Positions 51,205 through 60,044 of a stretch of 64,000 nt of DNA are shown here, piece after piece; the first letter of the stretch is position 1, and every line of letters begins with the position of its first letter. The notes under the pieces were generated by a model. The model was not told where the DNA came from. It worked only from the letters and a program-made list of their open reading frames with translations, and made no database searches. The stretch is from positions 1-64,000 of the forward strand of contig JAGDBO010000006.1 of NCBI GenBank assembly GCA_017959005.1, written 5' to 3'. This DNA comes from Bacteroidales bacterium (lineage in GTDB: Bacteria; Bacteroidota; Bacteroidia; Bacteroidales; UBA932). The translations under genes were made by a program, and so were the position numbers.

Positions 51205-51972
51205 TTATCTTTTTTTTGTGCAGACAATCTGTCCTTTATATTTCAGGTTGACCGTCTCATATTTGTCCCATCCTACCTTAGGAATAACTCCCTTGTAGTA
51301 TGAATAAAGTTTGGAGAACTTCTCACTTAGGTTGCTGAGGTCTCCAAGTATAACCCTCTCTTTTCCAACGCGTGTGCAGAGTTCCACCTCTCCCTGAGGG
51401 TTAAAGTAAATCTGCTCCACCTGTGCGTTCCAGAAAGGATTTTGCTCCAGGAAAAGTCCCAAAGAGAGCATCTGGCCGATCCAGTTAAGTGAATCTTTTG
51501 ATACAGGCACATTACCCGTAATAACAGGCACATAGGAGGTGTAGTTAGGAATGAGCGGGAATACGTATGACGTCTCGTCTACATAAAAACCTCCCTCCGC
51601 AGTTTCTATTCTAATCACCGGTCTTCTCTGGCGGATAGATACCTCCATAAGCCCATCGTGAGAAACGTGTATCTGGCTCTCTTTCACCACACTGCGGTGG
51701 TTGAGCATATTCTCTATCTGAAGCATAGGGATGCTGTCTATCTTCTTCCCGATGACAGCCCCGTTGAACCTCTCTATAATCTGAACAATCTCATCCTTTG
51801 TTACAAACTTGTTCAGAGAACTGTCTAACAGGGTGACCTTGATGGCTTTGCACACCTCACCGCTCTTCCCTTTCTCCCTGAGTTGGGAGGCAAAGTAGAA
51901 GTAGGCAATTGCCACAGCGGCAAGTACCACATAGAGTGAAGTCACCAAAGTATTTTTCCAGACTCTGTTCAC
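51205..51972 (-). CDS. ftsQ: Cell division protein FtsQ/DivIB
   Basis: FtsQ is a bitopic division protein that links FtsL/FtsB with the rest of the divisome. The 255-residue protein has one membrane helix (about 9-29), a POTRA-like region (about 45-115), and a following beta domain with SLNWIGQMLSLG. The start codon is GTG at 51972, 2 bp after the murGC stop; no ATG is placed better. It is followed by ftsA after a 43-bp gap. Confidence 0.9.
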   Translation of the reverse strand: MNRVWKNTLVTSLYVVLAAVAIAYFYFASQLREKGKSGEVCKAIKVTLLDSSLNKFVTKDEIVQIIERFNGAVIGKKIDSIPMLQIENMLNHRSVVKESQIHVSHDGLMEVSIRQRRPVIRIETAEGGFYVDETSYVFPLIPNYTSYVPVITGNVPVSKDSLNWIGQMLSLGLFLEQNPFWNAQVEQIYFNPQGEVELCTRVGKERVILGDLSNLSEKFSKLYSYYKGVIPKVGWDKYETVNLKYKGQIVCTKKR

Positions 51973-51974
51973 GT

Positions 51975-54500
51975 TTACTTCTTCAAATAGTTGTTAATCA
52001 GTTCAGTTATAGGCTCTATAAATCTGTCTATGTTGCCGGCTCCAAAGGTTACAATAAGATCCTCCTCTCCCTTTTCCACTCTCTCTTTCAAAAGCGCCAT
52101 AAGCTCCTCCTTCTTAATCAAAACCTTATCTGTTGCCGTAATCTTGTCAAATATTATCTCAGAGGTAACTCCCTCAATAGGAAGCTCTCTGGCAGGGTAG
52201 ATGTCCAGCAGAATCACTCTGTCCGCACTACTTAAAGCCTGCCCAAACTCTGCAGCAAAATCTCTGGTGCGGGTGTAGAGGTGAGGCTGGAAAATGGCCG
52301 TCATCTTTCTGGACGGGAAGGCCTCTCTTATGGAACTAATAGTTGTGGCAATCTCCTGAGGATGATGAGCATAGTCATCTATGTAAACCATCTTTGGAGA
52401 GTTGACGTGGATGTCCATTCTTCTGACAACACCCTTAAATGAAGCCAGCGCCACTCTAAGTTCGTCCGCCTTAACGCCTTGCAGCAGCGCAATAGCAGAG
52501 GCGGCAACAGCGTTCTCTATGTTCACCCAACCCGGAACACCAACACTGAGGTTTGAAATCACTCCGCTTTCTCCCTCTGAAGCAGGGTAGTGGAGAGAGA
52601 AGTTGAAGAGTCCGGTCTCTTTGCCCTCTTTCATTATTGGCTCAATATCAGATGCGTAGAAGTCTGCTGTGTTGCTGTTGTATGAGTAGGTGAAGACCTT
52701 TGCCTTAACGTTTACTCTATCCAAAACAGCACCCTCCTTAACAATCAGATATCCCTCTGCATCTATCTGAGAGGCAAACTGAGCGTAAGCTTTTCTCATC
52801 TCCTCCACCGTTCCGTAGATATCCAAATGGTCTGCATCTGTAGCTGTAACTGCCGCAATATGAGGGAATAACTGATGGAAGGAGCGGTCAAACTCATCCG
52901 CCTCAGCAACCAAAATATTGTTCTTTGAGAGCAGCAGGTTGCTGTTGTAGTTCTTGGATATTCCACCCAAAAAGGCGTTGCATCCCATTCCGCTGCTCTG
53001 AATAATGTGAGCCAGAAGGGTACTTGTTGTTGTCTTTCCGTGGCTTCCGCTAACAGCCAGACAAACCTCTCCTTTTGCAATATGACCGAGTGCACGGCTT
53101 CTCTTAATCAACTCGTAGCCGCCCTCTTTAGCCTTTACAAGTTCCTGAAGGTCAGAAGGAATGGCCGGAGTGTAAATTATAAGTGAGTTCTTTGTGCTCT
53201 TAGGAAGCAGAGAAGGAGTATCCTCATAGTGGACAGCAATTCCCTCGCTCTCCAAAGCCTTGGTAAGAGGGCTAGGGGTCTTGTCATAACCGGAAACCTT
53301 CATTCCCTTGCTGTTGTAATACCTTGCTATGGCGCTCATTCCAATGCCGCCTATTCCAATAAAGTAAACCTCCTCCAACTTCTCTTTGCTCTCCTTGCCG
53401 CACAGTTTAAGGCACTCTTTTGCAATCTCACTAGTAGCATCCGGCTTTGCAAGAGTGAGAATATTCTTCTCCAAAAGCTTAATCTTCTTGTCATCTGCAA
53501 GCAGCGCTTTTACCTCACCCATAAGCTTTTCCACAGCCTCAACATCTTTAACAATCATTGCAGCGTTCTTGTTTACAAGAGCCATTGCATTGTGTGTCTG
53601 ATGATCCTCTGAAACGTTAGGTGAAGGAACAAAGACGGTGCACTTTCCTGCAACACAAAGTTCTGAGATTGTGCCCGCTCCGGCACGGCTCACTACAACA
53701 TCGGCGGCGGCGTAGGCAAGGTCCATCCTGCTAATGAAATCTGTACAATAAACACACTCATGAGATTCAGATTTCAAGAACTCGTCTATCTCTTTTTTAT
53801 AGGCCTTGCCGCACTGCCAAATTACCTGGAAATCTGTGATTTCCTTCTCCCTCACCGCCTTTATCATGCAGTTGTTGAGCGTACGGCAACCGAGGCTTCC
53901 GCCAACAACAAACAGAGTCTTTTTGTTAGGGTCCAGTCCGTAGAATTTAATACCCTCCTCTCTCATCTGAGGAGTGCAACGGACAATCTCTTTACGTATA
54001 GGATTTCCCGTAAGAAGTATCTTCTCCTTAGGGAAGAATCTCTCCATACCGTCATAAGCCACGCAAATCTTCTGAGCCTTGCCGGCATTCTTTCTGTTCA
54101 CTATACCTGCAAAGGAGTTCTGCTCCTGCAACAACACCGGAACCTTCAAAGCTGCAGCTGCGGAAACAACTGCTGCTGAGGCATATCCGCCCACTCCCAC
54201 AACAAAGTCCGGCTTGAAGTTCTTCACTATCTTCTTAGCCATTGAGCGGCAACGGAGGTAATCCATCGCGACACCAATGTTAGCCAAAGAGTAGAGAGGT
54301 CTCTTCAGTCCTCTTGCCGGTATGCCCTTGATAGGGTAGCCAGCCTGAGGTACCTTTTCCATCTCCATTCTTCCGCTTGCGCCCACAAAGAGAATCTCTG
54401 CATCCGGGCATAACTGTTTGATACCGTTTGCAATAGAGATTGCGGGGAAGATGTGGCCTCCCGTTCCGCCTCCGCTTACTATGACTTTTATCTTTTCCAT
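51975..54500 (-). CDS. murG-murC: MurG-MurC fusion (lipid II glycosyltransferase + UDP-MurNAc-L-Ala ligase)
   Basis: One uninterrupted 841-codon frame carries two enzymes that are usually separate. Residues 1-~366 are MurG, which adds GlcNAc to lipid I: GGGTGGH (10-16), the GVGGYAS segment and the SRAGAGT donor motif. Residues ~377-841 are MurC, which adds L-alanine to UDP-MurNAc: the start VYFIGIGGIGMSA, ATP loop SGSHGKTTT (484-492), a DADHLD metal site and the ligase C-terminal domain with DDYAHHPQE. The link is only about ten residues (CGKESKEKLEE). murG and murC are neighbours in this order in related genomes, so loss of one stop codon explains it. Both active sites look intact. Confidence 0.95.
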   Translation of the reverse strand: MEKIKVIVSGGGTGGHIFPAISIANGIKQLCPDAEILFVGASGRMEMEKVPQAGYPIKGIPARGLKRPLYSLANIGVAMDYLRCRSMAKKIVKNFKPDFVVGVGGYASAAVVSAAAALKVPVLLQEQNSFAGIVNRKNAGKAQKICVAYDGMERFFPKEKILLTGNPIRKEIVRCTPQMREEGIKFYGLDPNKKTLFVVGGSLGCRTLNNCMIKAVREKEITDFQVIWQCGKAYKKEIDEFLKSESHECVYCTDFISRMDLAYAAADVVVSRAGAGTISELCVAGKCTVFVPSPNVSEDHQTHNAMALVNKNAAMIVKDVEAVEKLMGEVKALLADDKKIKLLEKNILTLAKPDATSEIAKECLKLCGKESKEKLEEVYFIGIGGIGMSAIARYYNSKGMKVSGYDKTPSPLTKALESEGIAVHYEDTPSLLPKSTKNSLIIYTPAIPSDLQELVKAKEGGYELIKRSRALGHIAKGEVCLAVSGSHGKTTTSTLLAHIIQSSGMGCNAFLGGISKNYNSNLLLSKNNILVAEADEFDRSFHQLFPHIAAVTATDADHLDIYGTVEEMRKAYAQFASQIDAEGYLIVKEGAVLDRVNVKAKVFTYSYNSNTADFYASDIEPIMKEGKETGLFNFSLHYPASEGESGVISNLSVGVPGWVNIENAVAASAIALLQGVKADELRVALASFKGVVRRMDIHVNSPKMVYIDDYAHHPQEIATTISSIREAFPSRKMTAIFQPHLYTRTRDFAAEFGQALSSADRVILLDIYPARELPIEGVTSEIIFDKITATDKVLIKKEELMALLKERVEKGEEDLIVTFGAGNIDRFIEPITELINNYLKK

Positions 54501-54508
54501 TTCAGATA

Positions 54509-55855
54509 TTATTCTTGTATCTCTAAGTTTTCCAATATGTTACGGGCCTCTTCATCTGTAGGGCCCTCCTCCTTTTCTGCCTCTCTTTGAGCTGCCTTCT
54601 TCTCCTCTCTCAATGCCTTTTTCTCCTCCTTTTCCTGCTGCTCCTTCTCCTGAATTATGTTCTCAGCCTCCTCTCTCTTTCTGCTGACAGAGAGGATGAT
54701 ACCAAAGGCTCCGCTAATGATCACAAAGGAGGTTCCTCCAAGTGAAACCAGCGGCAGTGTGTGACCTGTAACCGGGAAGATGCCCACATTCACCAGAATA
54801 TGGAGCATTGCCTGGATTACAATCACTCCTCCCAAGCCTCCCACCGTAATGGCGGAGAAGGTGGTCCGGCACCCTCGCACTATGCTTACGCACCTGTAAA
54901 AGAGCCAGATATAGAGGAACAATACAAACATGCCTCCCAACAATCCATACTCCTCAATTATGATTGAGTAGATGTAATCTGAGTAAGGGTGAGGGAGTAC
55001 ATAACACTGAGTACTCTTGCCCGGTCCCTTTCCAATAAGTTTGCCCTCCTTAACTGCAATCTGCGCCATATCTGCCTGAAGGGTCTCATCTGCAAGACGT
55101 TGCTGTTCCGCCTTGCTCAGAGTTATGGTGTTTACCGTCTGCTCGCTCTGGAAGAATCTGTTGAATCTCTCCACTGCGGTATCCATTCTCGGGAAGATAT
55201 GGAATGCCAAATGAAGCAGAACCAAAAGCACAACTCCAACTATTGCAATTCCCGCAGTCTTAAAGATATAGCTGTAGTTCACTCCGGAGATAATAAGCAC
55301 TACAAAGCAAATCAGAGCCATATACATTGCTGCAGAAACGCTGCCCACCAAAACGAGTACGCAGACAACTCCTATAGGTGCAATAATCTTAATTAGGAAC
55401 TGCTTATAGGTCTCAATCTGCATAACCTCCAACGCTCTCGCCAGGTAGAGAACTATTGCAATCTTGGCAATCTCCGCCGGCTGGAACTGGATGCCTCCAA
55501 TGGAGAGCCATCTCTGAGCGTCATTCATGCTGCTTCCTGCTACTAAGGTGATTACAAGGAGCAATACGCTTATTCCGTAGAGCAGGAATGAGAGGCGGCG
55601 GTACCACTTTGGAGGAACTTTGTAACATACATAGAGAGCTACAAAACCAATGACCACAAAGCGGAGCTGCTTCATCAAAATCCCAAAGTTGGTGCTCCCC
55701 TTCATATAAGCCAACGAACTGCTGGCAGAATAGATGAGGGCAATTGAGATAAGACAAAGCAAGAAGTAGATGATCCATATTACACGGTCTCCGTGCAAAC
55801 GGTTCACCACAGCCTCCTGGGTCTTTTCAAATTTTGTACTCTTTTTCTCCTCCAT
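54509..55855 (-). CDS. ftsW: Lipid II polymerase/flippase-family protein FtsW
   Basis: FtsW is a SEDS peptidoglycan glycosyltransferase of the divisome. The 448-residue protein has about ten membrane helices, the KGPGKSTQCYVLPHPYSDYIYSIIIEEYG loop (catalytic region) near residue 280, and the GHTLPLVSLGGTSFV motif near the end. A 60-residue C-terminal tail is very rich in Glu and Lys (EKEQQEKEEKKALREEKKAA) and probably forms a cytoplasmic charged helix, longer than in most FtsW proteins. It lies between murD and murG-murC. Confidence 0.95.
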   Translation of the reverse strand: MEEKKSTKFEKTQEAVVNRLHGDRVIWIIYFLLCLISIALIYSASSSLAYMKGSTNFGILMKQLRFVVIGFVALYVCYKVPPKWYRRLSFLLYGISVLLLVITLVAGSSMNDAQRWLSIGGIQFQPAEIAKIAIVLYLARALEVMQIETYKQFLIKIIAPIGVVCVLVLVGSVSAAMYMALICFVVLIISGVNYSYIFKTAGIAIVGVVLLVLLHLAFHIFPRMDTAVERFNRFFQSEQTVNTITLSKAEQQRLADETLQADMAQIAVKEGKLIGKGPGKSTQCYVLPHPYSDYIYSIIIEEYGLLGGMFVLFLYIWLFYRCVSIVRGCRTTFSAITVGGLGGVIVIQAMLHILVNVGIFPVTGHTLPLVSLGGTSFVIISGAFGIILSVSRKREEAENIIQEKEQQEKEEKKALREEKKAAQREAEKEEGPTDEEARNILENLEIQE

Positions 55856-55856
55856 T

Positions 55857-57197
55857 TTATAACTCTCTTACAGCCTTCTTAAACTGTTCTCCGCGGTCTT
55901 CATAACTCTTAAAGAGGTCAAAGCTTGCGCAGCAAGGGCTCAGCAGAACGGTATCTCCCGGAACTGCATTCTCGTAAGCCACTCTTACTGCGTCTTTTGC
56001 GCTTGTGACATCTATAATCTTATCTACCTTGTCTGCAAAACATTCATGAAGTTTTTCATTGTGAAGTCCCATACAGATGAGCACCTTCACCTTATCCTTT
56101 ACAAACTTGTAAAGCGGAGAGTAATCATTACCCTTGTCCTTTCCTCCGGCAATCCAAACAACCGGAGTGGTCATACTCTCAAGTGCGTACCACGCTGAAT
56201 CTACGTTGGTTGCCTTGGAGTCATTGATATACATAACTCCCTTTATGGAGAGCACCTTCTCCAGACGGTGCTCAACTCCCTGGAAGTTCATAAGTGACTC
56301 TCTGATTACCTTGTTGTCTATGTTCACCGCCTTTGCTGCAATGGCTGCGGCCATTGAGTTGTAGACGTTGTGCTTACCCTGCAAAGCCAACTCTTTCAGA
56401 TACATAGAATACTCGTCCTCCTCGTAGCGAACAAAGAGACGGTCTTCATTGATGAAGGCACCCTGGTCTACCTTCTTCTTCTGGGTGAATGGCAACTTCT
56501 TGGCTGTTAGAACTATACGGTCCAACTCCGCTGCGGTGATAGGGTCATCTGCGCAGAATACAAAGCACTCCTTGTCTGTAAGGTTCTGAACTATACGGAA
56601 CTTAGCGTTCACATAGTTCTGCATCTTGTAACCGTAACGGTCCAGATGATCCGGAGTAATGTTGGTCAGAATTGCAATGTCCGCCTTAAAGCTGTACATT
56701 CCGTCCAACTGGAAACTGCTAAGCTCAATTACATAGTAATCAAACTTTTCCGTAGCCACCTGGTAAGCGTAACTCTTTCCTATGTTGCCGGCAAGACCAA
56801 CGTTCAGTCCGGCGTTCTTAAGCATATAGTAGATAAGGGATGTGGTGGTTGTCTTACCGTTGCTTCCGGTAATGCAGATCTTCTTAGCGTGGTCATATCT
56901 TCCTGCAAACTCAATCTCTGAGATTACAGGTATGCGATACTCCCTAACGCTCTCAACCATAGGGTTATCCTCAGGTATGCCGGGGCTCTTGATTACCTCG
57001 TCTGCAGAGAGTATTCTCTCCGCAGTGTGGCCTCCCTCTTCATACTCAATGTCAAACTTTTCCAGCGTCTGTTTGAAGTTAGGCTTTATTGTTCCGCTGT
57101 CTGAAAGGAATACCTCAAAGCCCTTCACTTTTGCAAGGACAGCTGAGCCAACTCCGCTCTCTCCTCCACCAAGAATTACAATCTTTTTCTTTCCCAT
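55857..57197 (-). CDS. murD: UDP-N-acetylmuramoyl-L-alanine:D-glutamate ligase
   Basis: MurD adds D-glutamate to UDP-MurNAc-L-Ala. The 446 residues have an N-terminal Rossmann domain (LGGGESGVGSAVLA), the ATP loop GSNGKTTTTS near residue 113, the NITPDHLDRYG motif, and the C-terminal GGKDKGNDY and SPCCASFDLF segments. The stop lies 1 bp before the ftsW start. In the murE-mraY-murD order, mraY starts 9 bp upstream of it. Confidence 0.96.
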   Translation of the reverse strand: MGKKKIVILGGGESGVGSAVLAKVKGFEVFLSDSGTIKPNFKQTLEKFDIEYEEGGHTAERILSADEVIKSPGIPEDNPMVESVREYRIPVISEIEFAGRYDHAKKICITGSNGKTTTTSLIYYMLKNAGLNVGLAGNIGKSYAYQVATEKFDYYVIELSSFQLDGMYSFKADIAILTNITPDHLDRYGYKMQNYVNAKFRIVQNLTDKECFVFCADDPITAAELDRIVLTAKKLPFTQKKKVDQGAFINEDRLFVRYEEDEYSMYLKELALQGKHNVYNSMAAAIAAKAVNIDNKVIRESLMNFQGVEHRLEKVLSIKGVMYINDSKATNVDSAWYALESMTTPVVWIAGGKDKGNDYSPLYKFVKDKVKVLICMGLHNEKLHECFADKVDKIIDVTSAKDAVRVAYENAVPGDTVLLSPCCASFDLFKSYEDRGEQFKKAVREL

Positions 57198-57206
57198 ATC
57201 TATAAA

Positions 57207-58487
57207 CTATCTTATCTTAAGTGTTATCACTGTTAAAATTCCCAGGATTATTGTCACAATCCAGAAGTGTACTGTAATCTTTGCCTCCGGTGTAACGTGA
57301 TGCGGCCACTGGATTATGGCATCCGGATTCTCCTTCTGGAAGTGGTGGTGTAACGGGCTCATTCTGAAGACTCTCACACCCTCTCCTGTCTTCTTTTTGG
57401 TATACTTGAAGTAGTATCTCTGAATGAGAACACTCAAGCTCTCCATAAAGAAAATTCCGCAAAGAAGAGGAATCATCAGTTCCTTTCTTATCATAATTGC
57501 CGCAACACCAATTATACCTCCAATTGCCAGAGAACCTGTATCTCCCATAAATATCTGAGCAGGGTAGGTGTTGTACCAGAGGAAACCTATGAGCGCACCC
57601 ACAAAGGCGGCCATAAATATCACAATCTCCCCTGTATTAGGGATATACATAATGCTCAGATAGTCTGCAAAGATGGCGTTACCGGAGAGGTAAGCCAGTA
57701 TTGCAATGGTGAGTCCCACAATGGCACTGGTGCCGCTGGCCAATCCGTCCATTCCGTCCGTAAGGTTGGTGCCGTTGGAAACCGCTATCACTATGAAAGT
57801 TATGAGGATTACATAGATGACGTTGGTTGCCCAATCGCGGAAGCGTCCCTCTCCCGGAGCGAGCCAGGAGTACTTGAACTCGTTGTGTTTGAGGAAAGGA
57901 ATGGTGGTGGTACGGCTCTTTACATCTCGATAGTAAATAACTTTCTTATCTCCCACGCCCTCAACAACTTCACTCTTTCCGCCAGAGTGAGGGTTATCAC
58001 TGTAAAGGCGGATAACGTTCTGAGGGCTGGCTAGCAGAGTGATTCCGACAACCAATCCTACAGCGAGTTGTCCGAATATCTTGCTCTTCTCCTTCATTCC
58101 CTCCTTGTTCTTTTTGAAGACCTTTATTGAGTCATCTTTGAATCCTATTGCTCCCAGACAAACTGTGGTGAAGATAAGCAGCAACACGTAAATACTTGTA
58201 AGGTTGCAGAATAGAAGAACAGGGACAAGTATTGAAGGAAGTATGATAATTCCTCCCATGGTAGGGGTACCCTTCTTTGCAAGCTGACCCTCCAGACCTA
58301 AATCTCTGATCTCCTCTCCAATCTGTTTCTTCTGAAGCCAGCGTATAACCTTTGGACCAATCCAAAATACGTTTATAAGCGCAAGTATTATACAAATTGC
58401 ACTTCTGAAGGAGATGTAATTCATAAGGTTGGCACCCGGGAAATCCCATCCCATCTTCTCAAACCACTGGAATAAATGATATATCAT
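57207..58487 (-). CDS. mraY: Phospho-N-acetylmuramoyl-pentapeptide transferase
   Basis: MraY transfers phospho-MurNAc-pentapeptide to undecaprenyl phosphate, making lipid I. The 426-residue membrane protein has the catalytic GFKDDSIKVF, NLTDGMDGLASG and GDTGSLAIGG segments and the C-terminal HHHFQKE motif. It is longer than the ~360-residue E. coli enzyme because of a ~60-residue extramembrane insertion at about 175-235 (RLYSDNPHSGGKSEV through LAPGEGRFRDWA), a normal feature of Bacteroidota MraY. Confidence 0.96.
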   Translation of the reverse strand: MIYHLFQWFEKMGWDFPGANLMNYISFRSAICIILALINVFWIGPKVIRWLQKKQIGEEIRDLGLEGQLAKKGTPTMGGIIILPSILVPVLLFCNLTSIYVLLLIFTTVCLGAIGFKDDSIKVFKKNKEGMKEKSKIFGQLAVGLVVGITLLASPQNVIRLYSDNPHSGGKSEVVEGVGDKKVIYYRDVKSRTTTIPFLKHNEFKYSWLAPGEGRFRDWATNVIYVILITFIVIAVSNGTNLTDGMDGLASGTSAIVGLTIAILAYLSGNAIFADYLSIMYIPNTGEIVIFMAAFVGALIGFLWYNTYPAQIFMGDTGSLAIGGIIGVAAIMIRKELMIPLLCGIFFMESLSVLIQRYYFKYTKKKTGEGVRVFRMSPLHHHFQKENPDAIIQWPHHVTPEAKITVHFWIVTIILGILTVITLKIR

Positions 58488-58511
58488 ACTAACTCTCTAT
58501 TATTCTGTTAA

Positions 58512-60044
58512 TTACATATTGTTCTGTTCTCTCAGACGGAAGGCCTCTTTAATGGTCTCTTTGTCATCCATGTGGCGTTTCTCCGTCCCTATAATCTGGT
58601 AATCCTCATGTCCCTTTCCGGCAACCAGAATTATGGAATCCGGCTTTGCTCCCATTACCGCATTCTGAATTGCCTGAATACGGTCCGGTATGAATTTAGC
58701 CTTGAGTACGCTCTCAGCATCCATTCCCGCCTTAATGTTCTCTATGATTGCCATAGGATCTTCAGTGCGCGGATTGTCACTTGTGACATAAATCTTGTCT
58801 GCATAATTTCCTGCTATGGAGCCCATTACCGGACGCTTGGTGCGGTCTCTGTCTCCTCCGCAGCCAAAGACAACGGTAAGTCCGCCCTTTGGCTTTAAGG
58901 CCTTCAGAGTCTTGAGTACGTTCTCCAGAGCATCCGGAGTGTGAGCGTAATCCACGGCGGCAATAATGTTGTCCTCTCCGCGGAAATACTCCAGACGGCC
59001 GGATACGCTATGAAGAGAGCTCATTATCTTAACTACCTCATCGTGAGGAGCTCCCAAAAGGATGGCGGCACCGTAAATGGCGGTGAGGTTCTCTGCGTTG
59101 TACTCTCCTATGAAGTTGCACCATACCTCCGTTCCATTGATATTGAGCTGCATGCCGTCTATGCTCTGCTCTATGATTCTGGTCTTGAAGTCTGCAACGT
59201 TGCGGGTAGAGTAGGTGTGTACCTGCGCCTTGCAGTTCTGAACCATAAACTCTCCGTTGCGGTCATCTATGTTGGTAAGTGCAAAGGCCTCTTTATCAAG
59301 AGAATCAAAGAAGATTTTCTTGCAGTTGCGGTAGTTCTCAAAGGTCTTGTGGTAATCCAGATGGTCATGAGTTAAGTTTGTGAAGATTCCTCCGGCAAAC
59401 TTCACTCCCATAATCCTCTCCTGGTCAATGGCGTGGGAGGAGACCTCCATAAAGCAGTACTGGCAACCCTTTGCCACCATCTGGTCCAGAAGTTTGTTCA
59501 GCTCCAGCGGACCCGGCGTGGTGTTAATGGTAGGGAGTTTCTGCTCGCAGATGTAATTTGCTATGGTTGAGATCAATCCGCACTTATATCCCAGAGCGGT
59601 GAAAGTGTTGTAGAGCAGAGTTGCAATACTGGTCTTTCCGTTGGTTCCCGTAACTCCTATGAGTTTCAGCTGGTGAGAAGGGTTGCAGAAATTGTTTACT
59701 GCAATCATTGCCTCCGCCTCACGGCTGCTCTTTACCACAATGTAAACCACAATGTCTCTGTCTCCTCTTCTGATAGGAGCCTCCTCATCCTCTGGAATGT
59801 TCTCGCACACAATGTATTGTGCGCCTCTCTCAATTGCATCGCGAATATATTTTCCGCCGTCTGCAACGGCACCTCTTACCGCAATGAACAATGAACCCCT
59901 TGTGCACTTTCTGGAATCTGCCGTAATGCTCTTTACGTCATTGCTGTTTACCAGAGAGAACATAGCGGTGTCCGGGGAGAGTTCCTCTCTTCCCTGAAAC
60001 TCGCGTACGATTCTGATACCCTTTAGTAACTGACCTAGTCTCAT
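58512..60044 (-). CDS. murE: UDP-MurNAc-L-Ala-D-Glu:meso-diaminopimelate ligase
   Basis: MurE adds the third residue of the peptidoglycan stem. The 510-residue protein has the P-loop GTNGKT (133-138), NLTHDHLDYH and the DNPRTE motif (423-428). That DNPR Arg is the known marker for meso-diaminopimelate specificity, so the wall peptide is probably DAP type. The start overlaps the ftsI stop by 4 bp (ATGA), which points to coupled translation. Confidence 0.96.
   Translation of the reverse strand: MRLGQLLKGIRIVREFQGREELSPDTAMFSLVNSNDVKSITADSRKCTRGSLFIAVRGAVADGGKYIRDAIERGAQYIVCENIPEDEEAPIRRGDRDIVVYIVVKSSREAEAMIAVNNFCNPSHQLKLIGVTGTNGKTSIATLLYNTFTALGYKCGLISTIANYICEQKLPTINTTPGPLELNKLLDQMVAKGCQYCFMEVSSHAIDQERIMGVKFAGGIFTNLTHDHLDYHKTFENYRNCKKIFFDSLDKEAFALTNIDDRNGEFMVQNCKAQVHTYSTRNVADFKTRIIEQSIDGMQLNINGTEVWCNFIGEYNAENLTAIYGAAILLGAPHDEVVKIMSSLHSVSGRLEYFRGEDNIIAAVDYAHTPDALENVLKTLKALKPKGGLTVVFGCGGDRDRTKRPVMGSIAGNYADKIYVTSDNPRTEDPMAIIENIKAGMDAESVLKAKFIPDRIQAIQNAVMGAKPDSIILVAGKGHEDYQIIGTEKRHMDDKETIKEAFRLREQNNM

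Noticed and set aside
51975..54500. Possibility that the MurG-MurC joint is a frame error
   Set aside because: The frame is continuous, both domains are full length and the linker has ordinary codon use. It is kept as a real fusion, though reads should confirm it.
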